A program made the translations under genes and the position numbers. Under the pieces are notes generated by a model that had not been told where the DNA came from, searched no databases, and worked only from the letters and a program-made list of their open reading frames with translations. A DNA stretch of 64,000 nucleotides from Cymbidium sinense (lineage: Eukaryota; Streptophyta; Magnoliopsida; Asparagales; Orchidaceae): assembly GCA_021442155.1 (NCBI GenBank), contig CM038215.1:278864413-278928412 (forward strand). Direction: 5' to 3'. The first letter of the stretch is position 1. Each line of letters starts with the position of its first letter. This document shows, in pieces, positions 50,001-63,100 of this stretch.

Positions 50001-52560
50001 AAATTTATAAATCTTGCCAGAAGCTTTTTATTATTGATGAACGGCTTGAACTTGTTTTTGACAATACAACATATGTTGATAGTTGACAAAACTAGCATAC
50101 TTAAGTGTAAAATGTTTAGATTCTACAAGTCCATTACCATTTCCAAATGGAAAAATCAAAATACTAAATTATAACAAATTAAAAGAAATACGCGTCCAAT
50201 GCAACATTAAAGTCATAAATGGGCATTATGAATTATAGGATAGGAAAATAAAATCAGACACCAATATTTTCTTATTTTTTTAAATTTCACAACATTTATA
50301 TTTGATCTAACAAGGATTTGAGCTTAAATCTGTTAATTTAAAAGGTGGTTTATCTCCACAATCACAACCATATGCTTTTGTGAGCAAGGGTTTCCTCTCT
50401 CTATGTTTATGACAATTTGATTTGATTGACTATAATGTGTTGTAAATTATAAGAGAAAGAATAAGGTGTTAACAACAAAAATATTACAGCCTTGATTAAA
50501 AAATTAACTCAAACCTCAAAGAGTTCAGAAGAGCTAATACACATATACTAGAGAAGATGCAAACGAACAAGCAAAATGTTATAACCAAAGAACAATGTAT
50601 AAGAAAACTCACTCACTATATATTGCAAAGATGGATGAGTGACACGAGAAGAAAGTTTACCAAGAGGGGTGACAAAGATGATGAGGATCCAAAGTCATGT
50701 AGCAAGAAGAGGATGGGTACTCAAGCAAGAGAAAAAAGATTTACTGGTAATTGGTGTAATAAATAGAGGTTCTACAAAATGGTATTTTTAATATATTCAT
50801 GGGTCTATTTAGTTGTAAAATGAATTTAACTTAAATAGGATTTAGTAAATCCAATAAGTTAGATTTCACTAAATTCAAAAGTAGTTAAATCTAAAATTGT
50901 TTGACATGATATTGATTAAATCTAGTTGAATTACAAAACTACTTGATGATTTATTTATAGAATTTAAGATTTTTAATTTAAGTAGGACTTTAAAAAATAA
51001 TAATATTTGATAATTCATTTGAAACATGTTACACAAGTATGGTAATAGTCAATAATAAATAAGGTGCTCATCAGTTAAACCCCTTAGATATTTAAGACCA
51101 AAAAAAAGCATCATTGCTCTTCCATTATCATGAAAATGTGATGGACATGATCAAGTTGAGTGACACATTTAACCAATTTTGTACGATCAAACTAATGCAT
51201 TGGTTTATTATAAGTACAATCAAAATTATTTTGAAATTATTATATTCCATATCTTACATGCATCCCCATGTCAAGAATTGTTTGTCTCATAGTAACTTTG
51301 TAAACTTTATTTCCAATCATATTGTGCATATTTTATCATCGACTAAAATCTCACCTACTCATTAGTATGTAGCATTTCAATTTGAAATATGCTAAAATAT
51401 ATGTCATGTGCATGAAAATGACTAATAAAATTATGCAGGATTGTATTTGTAATCACAATATGAGTCTATGCACTCAAGGGAAATTATCATATGTATGATA
51501 GCATTTAAACCTTCTCTTTTCAAATACCAAAAGTTATCTCCATAATGTTGCATAGTTGAGCATGATAATGATGAAATGACTAATGTACCACTAAGTATCT
51601 ATAAGATGCACCTTCACATTACTTAAGTAATATCGGTATCCTCTAAATGGTGTAATAAGTTTGTCGATGTTTGCATACCTTAACCAAATAATCTTTTTTT
51701 ATGTGGTATTTGAAATGCTTCCTCATCCACTACCTATTATAGCACCCTCATATTTATTGTGATCAAGCTAGAAGCCAGTAAAAAACAAATTATAGATCAA
51801 ACGATATAATATCCATAACATTTTAAGAAGAGAATCACTTTCTATTCTGATATTTAGTTTGAAATTACCTATTGATAATTGATGATATATATGTACCATT
51901 TATTATTTTAATTGTGCTATTAAAGAAAGGATTAAGTGGTGAATTTGCTCTCAACTATTATGATGAAGCTGAATACTTTATTGTCAAGAAGAAACCCCTC
52001 ATTCACTAGTATTTCCACCAATTTCGATTATAAGTAGAACCACACCTATTTTAATGTTTTTGAAACTGAAGAAAAAAAAAAAGATTTTTCAAAGACATGG
52101 CCGAAGACTTACATCCCTCAAATTAGAAGACTATAGTTTTTCAACACTTTCTTCTAAAAAAATTATATTGCATGATAATTTCTCGATGACTTGAATTAAA
52201 AGGCCTAATAAATTACAAATCAATGTCTTCTCAAGAGGCACTTTACAATCTAAAAAAGATTTTAGACGATGTCCAAATTTTGTTGCACTATCCATAATAA
52301 TAAAATTTATTTTTTCAACTATTTAGATTTTAGTCAAATCATGCATAAATCATTGTTAATCCAGCTACTAAATAACCCCTAAGAGTCTTATGTGCTATGT
52401 TTGAAGATAAGATTTTTTAAATATTACATATATAAATATGAGACTTCTAAGTATAATATATGTAAATCTTTTTTTTAAGATTTGTAAAAATAAAAATAAA
52501 AATATGCGATGCAACGTTGTTTCATATAATTAAAATCATCAATAAAAAACAATGCATGCA
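44080..52560. other. Long AT-rich intergenic stretch, no gene seen
   Basis: About 8.5 kb with only short open frames and no conserved motif on either strand. It contains AAACCAAA-type repeats (about 44990-45160), a (GA)n run at about 47875-47892 and an (AT)n run at about 48590-48613. Some parts (46200-47800, 51100-52000) look like old transposon debris, but no domain could be named. Confidence 0.55.
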
Positions 52561-52641
52561 ATTGGGATCAACTGCTTGGCTTTTTCTTTTTGATCATACT
52601 GGCTTGGCATTTTTGTTTTTCGTGTCTTAATCGCACTACTC

Positions 52642-52648
52642 TATATAA
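52642..52648 (+). promoter_or_regulatory. TATA box of the USP gene
   Basis: 'CTATATAAGC' at 52641-52650 is a canonical TATA box about 70 bases before the ATG at 52713. It is followed by a pyrimidine-rich segment (CCCTCTCTCCTC) typical of a plant transcription start. Confidence 0.75.
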
Positions 52649-52712
52649 GCGCCCTCTCTCCTCGGTTAAGCTTCTCATTCTAGACCAAAGGAACGGGAAC
52701 AAAAAGAGATCG

Positions 52713-54365
52713 ATGGCGGAGAAAGCTGAGGCAGTCGTCAGCGATGTAGGAAAGAAGGTAATGTTGGTGGCGTTCGACGATAGCGAGCACAGCATATACG
52801 CGCTACAGTGGACTCTCGACCACTTCTTCGCCGGCGGTGACTGTGGCGGTCCGCTCGGAAATGTTTATAAGCTTGTCATCTTGCACGCTTCTCATGCCCC
52901 TTCCTCAGTCATCGGCCTGGGAGGCCCAGGTGATTAATTACTTTTTTTTTTTTTTTGACATAGAGGTTCTAATAATGTTATATAAGTTGGGAACATAAAT
53001 TTTTTTTTTCAAACATATGATTAAAACCATGTGTTATTCTTTTTAAATCATCTGAATAACAGTTAAAGAAAGAGCCAAAACTGAGAGATGAGATTGAAAG
53101 GTTAAGCCACTAGAAGCTTTCAAATAGGGAGTGATGAGAGGGGATATGTGATCATATGAGGCTTCTATGAATTTAGAAAATATTAGATAAGTAAATATTT
53201 AATTTTAAGTATTAGATATATAAATACATAAGAATTATTATTACTATTTGATTTATAATTGCAGGAGCTGCTGATGTTCTTCCCAAGGTAGAATCGGAAT
53301 TATGGAAAATTTCCAATCAAGTGATTGAGAAGGCGAGGAGCTATGTGTTGCTAATTCGGTACGGCTGTGACTTTCAAAGTTCATCCTGATATTATGATGA
53401 GTTGATCAATCTCTTTTAGGCCATATTGAATATGCTCTAGTAAACAGATAATATATTATGATGAGTTTATCAATCTTTCATGTAGGATTTTACCATGATG
53501 AAAGAGAGATTCAAATTCAGAAATTTGACAATAACTTCTAAGATTTTTATCAATCGGATTAATGATACCTACAATCAGATGCTTTAGTTTGCTTATGATC
53601 AATAAATAGTAGTTTATGAATGACTATAATGCATGGGGAATAGTGCTGATGGTTGAAATAGCATTTATTTGAAGAAAAAATTCAAATAATCTATATAAAG
53701 TGTTATCGCCGACGCCCTTTAGCAGCCGCTTTCGTCTGCCAACAATACTTTCATTCATTTCTTTATCAAACAGAAAAATATAAACTCATATGTTTGTAGA
53801 GTTCTTAACCAAATAACTTTAAAGAATCAAAATCAGTTACTTTCTGTGTATTCTTTTCTGACATCCAACAGCCCCTAAAGCAATTAATTTTTCTATTTAG
53901 TGTTAATTCACTCAATGTATTGATCATGCAAAGGTGATTGATGTTTCCTACGATGCGGTGCAAGGAGATGCAAGGCATGTTCTCTGCGAAGCTGTTGAAA
54001 AGTTGCATGCAGATGTACTTGTTGTGGGAAGCCATGGCTATGGAACTGTAAGAAGGTATATATATATATGAACAACAAATATTTACAACAAATCCATGAA
54101 AAAATGGACTCTCTAGTATTTATTTGATACATCAAATCAAAATCATGATTCTAGTCATATAGATAGATCATTCAAAATTTTCATCTCACAAAAATATTAT
54201 CTATGAAATAATCAAAATAATTTTATTTTTTTAGATATTCATTTTAATAATTGAAAATTTTGATGATATCCAAATGTCAACGGATATCTTATATTAGATA
54301 GACATCATAGATTTTGCCATATAAATGTCATTTATGAAATTATTATTCAGACATCAATAGACCAA

Positions 54366-54400
<35 letters not shown>

Positions 54401-54584
54401 ATATATATATATATGTATGTATGTAAATACATAAAATTGTGTGATATGTCAATAAATGCCCCTAATTTTTATGACAACTTTGGCGTCTCTATGTAGGGCT
54501 GTGCTGGGAAGTGTGAGCGACTACTGTGCTCACCACGCACACTGCACTGTGATGATAGTGAAGAAACCCAAGCAGAAGCACTGA
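52713..54584 (+). CDS. Universal stress protein (UspA domain), four exons
   Basis: Exons 52713-52929, 53265-53344, 53934-54055 and 54497-54584 give 168 residues in one continuous frame. The start is MAEKAEAVVSDVGKKVMLVA, with the first beta strand of the UspA fold (KVMLVAFDDSEHS). Exon 1 continues with YALQWTLDHF and VYKLVILHASH. Exon 3 has GDARHVLCEAVEK and VLVVGSHGYG. Exon 4 has AVLGSVSDYCAHHAHCTVMI. The ATP-binding pattern G-2x-G-9x-GS is complete (GSHG...LGS). These are small cytosolic nucleotide-binding proteins linked to stress and hypoxia responses. The end of exon 2 is the weak point: the donor TAT|GTGTTG is the only one I found that keeps the frame, while a better-looking GT a few bases on (CG|GTACGG, 53361) does not. 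A TATA box lies about 65 bases upstream. MITE fragments lie in introns 1 and 3. Confidence 0.9.
53190..53250. mobile_element. Mutator-like MITE fragment in USP intron 1
   Basis: 'AAGTATTAGATATATAAATA' followed by 'CATAAGAATTATTATTAC' matches the right arm of the MITE family (compare 16535-16578). Only one arm is clear. Confidence 0.5.
54369..54412. repeat. (CT)n plus (AT)n microsatellite in USP intron 3
   Basis: A perfect CT run of about 28 bases is followed directly by an (AT)n run of about 16 bases and 'GTATGTATGT'. Confidence 0.9.
54413..54465. mobile_element. Mutator-like MITE end in USP intron 3
   Basis: 'GTAAATACATAAAATTGTGT' followed by 'GATATGTCAATAAATGCCCC' is, in reverse, GGGGCATTTATTGACATATC + ACACAATTTTATG, the GG-starting end of the MITE family. 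It lies directly before exon 4. Confidence 0.55.
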
Positions 54585-54904
54585 TGATCTTCCCCACAGT
54601 GATGATGAACCGAACCTAAAGAACTCCTACAATTATGAGTTCATCACTGACTGTGCTGCTTGAAGACCATAGAAACTATGTTAGTTAAAAATAATATAAA
54701 TCTTCAGCATCTTCTTTTCAATTAAATAATATGAAATGCTTATCCCAGCATTTCTGTAATGGAATATTTGATTTACTAGTGTTGTAGAAGTTGTATTTTC
54801 ATTGTGTTATGCAATATAAAATCATCGTAATGCTTCATGATTTGATTATAATGCTCATTAAGTCATAGATTCTGTACATATACAAAATAATAGAATTTTG
54901 AGGC

Positions 54905-54934
54905 ATTACATACATACATACATACATACATACA
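54905..54934. repeat. (CATA)n microsatellite
   Basis: 'CATACATACATACATACATA' repeats about seven times downstream of the USP gene. Confidence 0.9.
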
Positions 54935-54999
54935 AACTCATAAAATCATTAACTCCCATCTCCCTTAACCAAAAAAAAAAAAGGCTCTTATATTTTAAC

Positions 55000-55964
55000 T
55001 AATAAAGGGTTTGCATTATGCTTAAAACTCTCAAAAGTGACGGCAGAACTACTTTAAAAAAAGCAACAAAATTTATCAACATTAAGGGAGCATTGATTGT
55101 GCCTTCTCCTTCTCAATCTCTTTCAATCAACACTAAGCCTTCCAAGAACGCCATAGCTTTACTCACCAAGGTAGTCATTTCCAAAAGAACTACCCCAACA
55201 ACAACAATAATTGAAAGCATGGCTTTAATAATAAAGAAAAGTGTTTCTTCTCTATTGGATCACATCAACCCCTTCTTCCCCCACAATCAATCAAATATGG
55301 AGACTACTTGAAGCGATCGACCCAACTTTAAAGATCCATGAAGAAATGAGACGAGCAAATTTTACTTTTGTCGTAAAAAGTATAACTTAATCATTAAAAA
55401 AACAACTCATCAATGTGGAAAACTTAAAGCAGATGTCATACCATCAACCAAAGATAACATTAAGGATGGTGACAAGCACTGGACCTCCAAATTATTGAAT
55501 GAATTTACCCCATCACTAGTGGAGCCAATGTAGAGGAAAGTGATTTGATGACTAAATAATTAATGGAAATAACATAAATCACCAAATAAAGAAACTTCGT
55601 CTAAACTAAAATTCACTTTGCTGCTTTGTAAAAGTTTTTTTTTTTTTAAGTGAATAGATTATATCTTAAAAAAACAAACAATTTGAAATCCAATCACTTG
55701 ATTAAAAACTTCATCGAACCACGAAGCCACCGCCCCTATCAGCTCCCGTTCATACAACTTGCACCATCAAGCAGCCACTATCACATTATTTCTGCCAAGT
55801 TGCCTTAAGAGTTTGTTTAATACAGCTACAATAATATAAAAATATAGTGATAAAATTATTAAAGAAGAAGCTATTATTTTAAAATTATAATGAGTATTAA
55901 GTTTTTTTTAAAATAAATAAAATAATAGCATTCTGATACACTCTACCAAATCAAATCAAATAAG

Positions 55965-56022
<58 letters not shown>

Positions 56023-57050
56023 ATTAAAAATATAACTTCACATCACTGTCCTAATCACACCTAAATGAATGGCGAATGCATGGGACCATTGTAAATTTTT
56101 TTTAAATCATCAAAAATCTTCCGAATCGGTAAATAAAACTATTTATGATAAAAGCACATTGATTTTTTCCTTCCTGTATTTTGATTAATCAAAAAATTTC
56201 AAAACATACATTAAATTCCCATTTATATAATAAAAAACTAAATTATCATAAATTACTTATAATGTCAACTTACAATATCTTTTTTTAAAAAAATTGAGCA
56301 CCGATGAAAACTAAATCAAAATTAATAATCATCTAAACTCAAACCTTGTTATTAGAGAAAAAAAAAATTTACTGACTCACCAACAAGCTAAGCACAACTT
56401 AAACAGCTTCCATTAATTAATAAGCAGTGTTTGTTTTAATTTTCCCTGGCACATCGACTGAACTATTTCAATATTAAGTTCCCCTTCTGAAGCACATATA
56501 TCAAAAAGGTTAAAAAGCTACCTTTTCAACAGCCAATCATAACAAAAGAAAAAAAAAAAAAAAGAGAGAGATACATAAAAGAAGGCTAAAAATAAAGATA
56601 AGACAAATGATGATTACAATTTATCAACTCCAAAATATATATTTTCTCAAAAACATCATTAACCCTACAAGTTAAGACCAAGATATTAAAATCAAGAAAA
56701 TTTTATATTAAATTGAATTCCCAAGGGGAGAAATCAAAGAAAACTCTATGCTTCCTCTAGTGGAATCACAAATTTCTAAAATTAAAAAAAGTCATCCAGC
56801 CATCTTGAAAACAACAATTTTCAATGCTGATTTAGTTTTTATTTGTTTCAGATTAGCTGATACCATCAAGACAACAACAGAGTTTGCAGTCTCCACAAAA
56901 CTAAACAAACAAACACAAGCAAAAAAAGCACGCATAATTAAGGGTTTAAAACAGTAAAAATGAGTAACAGCAAATCAAAACAATCAAATCTCAAACATAA
57001 TTTCTAAAAGCAACATCAAATAAATATAAAAACTAGAGGAACAGCAACGC
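55000..57050. other. Intergenic region between USP and TCTP
   Basis: The open frame 55018-55311 (97 residues, basic, Ser/Thr-rich) has no family motif that I recognise. What follows (about 55320-55520) reads like decayed transposon coding sequence, with CRKKYN and HQCGK hinting at a zinc finger, but this is not enough to name it. An (AT)n run lies at about 55969-56020. The open frame 56748-56957 shows no domain. Confidence 0.4.
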
Positions 57051-57100
57051 AGGCCCAGGCCACCCACCCCCCCTCCCTCTTAGAAGCGGAAGCTTATCAT

Positions 57101-60100
57101 TTAGCACTTGATCTCCTTCAATCCATAGGCTAAGTATAAGAAAGTTGGATCAGTTGCACCTTCCTTGTAGTAAGCAAACACTAGACCTCCATCATCTTTC
57201 ATGCTTTCACCCACGAAGCTGCCAAATCAAAAGCAATATTTGCACATAAATATGTAATTTGCAATTTGTACACCAAATGATACACGTTTATATATATATA
57301 TACAGGATATTAGCATTCAATTTGGTTAAAAAAAGACAACATGAAAATTCTATTACCCAACAAAGTAATTTATGTCTCTCGAAGCAGAGCATGCAAATGA
57401 AATAAAAAAAATGACAGAAGGGTTCAAATATGCAAATACTTACAATTGGAAGTCCCTGAGCTTTGAGAGCAGAAATTTAGTGGCAGATTCGATATGTTTC
57501 TTGAATAACTCTTGCTTCTCAGCATCCAAGTAGGGTGTTAGATTCTTGATATAGCGTTTCATAAAGGTGAGAAAATGCTTCTTATCAAAAGAGGGTTGCT
57601 CCTATCGAAATAGAGTAGGCAATAAAAAAACGGATAAGACTGTTATTTATGGCTTTAAAGTTGAACGCAGCACACCTGAAAGAGAAAGGCATCAGCCACG
57701 AAGAACAAACCTGAAGGCGAAAGGTGTCAACAATATCGACCACCTTAAGAGCTTGATCATCTACTCCCTCACCTTCATCAGCGCCATCAGCTGAAGGGTT
57801 TGCGCCAATCTCAACATTTATAGCACCTCTGACCACCCACTGCCCAAAAATGACCATCAATGACGGTATAGTGAGTGATCTTAACTTGTGCAGAAAATAA
57901 CACAGCAATTTTGAAAAAAAATAATCGAAGGTAAGTGATCATATATATAGTTTAGACATAGTTTAATCAATAAATCTTTTTCTAACCTTTCCTTGAACTT
58001 CCAACAACATGCCATTTTCAATTTCTTTAGCTGGGAATGAGTCTGACAGAAGCTCATCATCTGCATGGTTTGAAGAATAGATGTCAATTCAAATTTGCAG
58101 AATTTAGGTGAGAAAGAACAAGAATATCATTTAAAAACTGTTAAAAAAACAACTTTTAAAAAGGGATAAACACAAGGAAAACAAAAAAATAAACACTTTT
58201 AACAAACAGATAGGACGATTGAAATGAGAATGTTTTCAGTGGGTTGGTGTAGTTGCACAAATAGTTTGAATAATTCTTTTGAAAACTACTAAAAACATTT
58301 TATCTTAATCTGCAGCAGAATTTAAGTAGGAAACTACATTCTCAAAATATTTAACACTAAATAAAATTCAATTTTACTCATAATCTAATACTACTACTAC
58401 TACAACAACAAGCCTTTATCCCACTATGAGGGATCGGCTACATGAATCCTTCCTCCTCCATTGTCCTATAAAATGTCAAATTCTCATTTAATTCTAATAA
58501 AATATTTAACACTAAATAAAATTCAATTTTACTCCTAATCCAACAACAACAACAACAACAACAACCTTTATCCCACTATGAGGGGGACATGAATCCTTCC
58601 TCCTCCATTGTATCCTATAAAGTGTCAAATTCTCATTTAATTCTAATATAATAAGATAATTTTTTATACTACCTAACTAAATCTTTTAAGACTACAGCTA
58701 CCTTTTTTAACATAAGTAGAATCAATCTCATACATCTACCCTCCCGTCATTGAGCGGCCGTCGTTTTATGTGAGCAAATAATCTAAGGTGACTCTCTCAT
58801 CATCACTTGACCTACCCCAACCTTTTCACATATATATTCATTTTTTGCATATTATCTCTAAGAGTAAAGCCACTAAACCACAGCATCCTCATCTTTGCAA
58901 CACTTAATTTTATGCTTCTCTTTTATTGGCCAAAATTCTACGACATAAATCATTGCAAGTCTTACTACCATCTTATAAAATTTTCCTTCAAATTTGAGCG
59001 GTACTTTTATATCACACAATCGACCTAATGGATTCCTCCACTTCAACCATCCAACTTGAATTCTACTAATAACATCCCCATCTACTTCACCATCATTTTG
59101 AACAAAAGATCTATAAATTTAGAAATTGTGTGCAATTTCCTAGTCATCTCATATGTCTTATTCCTCAAACTCCACTTTTTTGGAATTTCTCACTTATCCT
59201 TAATTGTGCCTTCTTTTTCTTATCTTGGACCTCTAAAACTCCACCATCTTACACCATGTTGAATTAAAAAATGTTCTATCAAAAAAGTCTCAAGGAAAAT
59301 GAAATAAATGGACCTTGATAACCCTAAGTTTTGAGAAAATTGCTCAATTAGATCATTTTTTTATAGAAAGTTTTTCCGATCAATGTCTTTTATCTAATTC
59401 TTTGAAAGTGATTGGAAAGCTTTGACAATTATAAAAATGACCGTCAACCCAATAAAAAACTCTTACATGTGTATTTCCTTTGCCCTCCATTAATCGCTAA
59501 CACAATTCATGCATAGATTTAACATGAAAGAGAGAAAGTATAGTAACCTTTTAGATGAATAAAAGCCATTGCCCTCACAAATCATCCACCCTTCATTTAA
59601 TTTTTTAAATGGGGAAATTTAGAGTAATTAAGGGGTCATTTGATTGACGGAAAAAAAGTGGCGTAAAATAATATAGTGTAATTAAAATGCAGTGCATTTG
59701 AATATTTTTATGCTTGTCTTGTCAAATGTAAAACATATGCAAAAAAATTACTCTTTTGTGCTTGGTTTAAAGTTAAAAAAATATGTAAAACTCAAAAGCA
59801 AATGGCAACCATTAGCACTAACTATGGTCATTCACCGATGGCAGGTGACTAATGGGTAACAACACCAATGAAAGTAAGAGATAGCAACAACAATCTGTCA
59901 GCAAGGCTTCAACTATTGATGGAGACGACGGCAATGTATGACAATGGACAACAATAAAGATTGGATGGCAGCACTGACGAGCAGCCAACAATGGTGGGTG
60001 GCAAGTGACGGCCAACAACAGTTGTCGGGGCCCATTATGAATAACAATGGTTGCAACTTCAGTGTATTCAACTCTCAGCTAAAATAAGTCAAATTTGGAA

Positions 60101-63100
60101 AATACAAAATCTGAAATATAGAGTTTGAAATTCCTTGAACTTTTCACTACATTCCAAATTCTTCAACTAAACACAACATTTCAGAAATATCCAACATTCC
60201 AAATACAATACATCAAAAATATCCAACAAAAAAAGTTACCTTTGAGCTCAAACATTCAAACAGTTGGAATCAAGGTAAACAAAAAATAGAAAACTATTGT
60301 TTCCATGTATGTGTGCGTATATGCACATAACATATCAAACTATCTCATAAATAAAGCTATTAGTTTAGCTCGAAAATCGAATCAAAATTTAGATCGGATC
60401 AAAATCGAATTAATTACATTGAGCCGAGCTATGGGCCAAAGATTTTGATCAAACTTTTTTTCGAGCCGATCTCGAGTCGGGCATAGATCAGATCGAACCA
60501 GCTCGAGATCAAATCAAATTTATTTATTATTAAAAATAATTAAATTTATATATAATACTGTTATGTTTGTAAAAATAAAATTATTCCTAAAATTAAGTGT
60601 ATAGAATTATAACTTGTAATCTTTTAAAATAAATAAAATATATTTATAAGTATAAATATTTTTTTAAAATCATATTTTTTTTATTTAAACGGACTTAATT
60701 CATTTTTTTAAATATTATTATTTTATTAAAAATACTGAACAAAATAAGCCAACTCCATTCAAATTCGAGCCAAAAAAAAGGTTGAAAAATGTTCAATTCG
60801 AGCCAGCTCTAGATCAAAACGAGTTGAGTTGGCTCGAAATCGAATGGTTCGAGCCATGAGCCGATCTAGAGCCAATTTCAGCCTAGCCTCGGATCGGCTC
60901 ATTAATAGCCTACTCATAAAAAGTAAAAACAACCCAATTTCAGTTTGTGACAAAATAGCAAACTACCACTACAAGTTCTGTAATTCTAGATGAATCAGCA
61001 TAATTTTATACTTTGGACAGTAAATAGAGACCAAAGAATCAATTGAATATCAAGTACTACGTATGCATACAATATATAAGCTTTAAAGTTAAAGGGATTT
61101 ACATGTATAGCAATTAAAACCTTAAAATATTAAATACTTCACACAAACTATAAATATTACACCCATATTCAATAACACCCAAAACATTCAAATAAAACAA
61201 AAATAAAAATTCTCTGTTAAATCCTTGACTCTATCACCTTACCCGAAGGTGATAGTTATAGTTTTGTAAGATTAAAATCCGAACATAATAGCTGCTAATT
61301 AAGAAAATTTATCTTCAATTCCATAAAAAGATGTTCCCAAAGAAAGCTTTACAAGAAACAAAAACAAAAATAACTATCTCGAATCCCCACCTCTTATTGA
61401 AAGCTTGTAATTTTTTTCTCTGAGTACCCAAAATGAAATTTCTAATCTCTTGGTCTAGATCTTGCCATATAATCTCTCAAAGATGGGGACAAACAAGGGG
61501 ACTTTGCCATGAATGATGATGGCAGTTTTTGTAGCCTTAGGATATGTAAAGGGAAGACTAAAGAATGCAACATTGTCATCATTTCCAAAATATCAAAGCG
61601 AAAGATGCTCTCTTTCAGAATTGGTTTTAATACCATCTACAATGCCGCGGTCTTCGCCGTCAATGTCCTATACCATCCTCCCTCATTCTTGCAGAGATGA
61701 CTATGCATCATGCACCTATTCTGAAGGCACACTAGAGAGAAATAGAAACTTGGGGGAGAGAGGAAACGATAAGCAAAGATGGCTGAGGGATTTCTAGATC
61801 AGTAAAATGGGGTGCGAAGCTCATTGTAGCTATTTCAAGGGTCTTGACAAGTTGTCACCTAGGATGAAGAGTGATGGAGTTAGGGGTTTAAGGGAGAGAT
61901 GTTATTTTTGTTTTATTGAATGCAGAGATGACTATGCAGCAAGCACATATTCAAATGCACACTAGAGAGAAATTGGAACTTGGGGAAAGGGACAATGATA
62001 AGCAAAGATGGTTGAGGGATTTAATTTATAGCATCAATGAAATGGGGAGTGGGAAGCTCATTGTAGCAATTTCAATGGTCCTGACGAGTTGTCACCTAGG
62101 ATGAAGGGTGATGGGGCTAGGGAGTTAAGGGAGAGATGTGATTTTTGTTTTATTGAATGCCTTGGGTGTTATGGATGTAACATTTACAGTTTAGGTGTGA
62201 AATATATAATATTTAAGGATCTGAGTGTTATGTATGTAAATACAACTAGAAGTTATCAACAAAATATTGTTAATGTTAACCGTATGATACCTAATGAAAG
62301 GCGGCCCTTAAGCACTATGCCAAAATTTTCACTAAGACAAAGTAAGCATCACTAAAACTATCCACTCTATTAAAAATCCTGAATTACTAACAAAATGCAG
62401 CATCACCTGCCACTTTAGGACATGAGCTGAAAACAAAAAAGCCCAAAGATCCCAACCAGTGCCTTTAAAAAATCCTTTCATAACATGCCAAATTAAAAAC
62501 AAACCATCAAGAAGTACACAGTAAATAGATCAGGATTATCTGACTACAACATCACATACAAGCATGAAAAGCGACTTTACTCAATGAATGAAAAGTAATA
62601 TTATATAGTGTTACAGTAAGATATAAGTGGAAGAGAAAGATGAGGCAAGAGAGAGAAAAAAAAAAGATAATTATGGAACCTAGATTCTACATCTTCCTTA
62701 ACCTGTCCTCTGCATATAATAGTTTAAATTTTGCATACTCCGATCCAGTAACCCAAGATGTATAAAACTAGAATCACAACGTATAGGTACAGTTCAATCG
62801 GATTCACAATTAAAACGTTCCAACAAAACAAGATGAATTAAAACCCTTAAATTGAAGAGATTAAGGCATGCAAAGGAAAGGCCGCCATATTACAATACAA
62901 ATCAATAACGCCTTCTTAAAAGCATCTAATCCTTCCATATTCTTGCATCTATCAGACAAGTAGATCATTGTGAAATAACGTTATAGTGATCGCACCGATC
63001 CATGATTCATGCACCAAAAAGAAAGATCCCAGGCCCTAGTTAAAAATTAACAAAAAAACAAACAAAACCAGAGAAATAGAACAATAAGCTTACTGGAGAG

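Noticed and set aside
55018..55311. A 97-residue Ser/Thr-rich open frame as a host gene
   Set aside because: No domain, no splice partners, and it is surrounded by decayed transposon-like sequence. I cannot support it.
57585..57908. A 107-residue open frame as a gene of its own
   Set aside because: It is TCTP exon 3 plus intron read-through on both sides.
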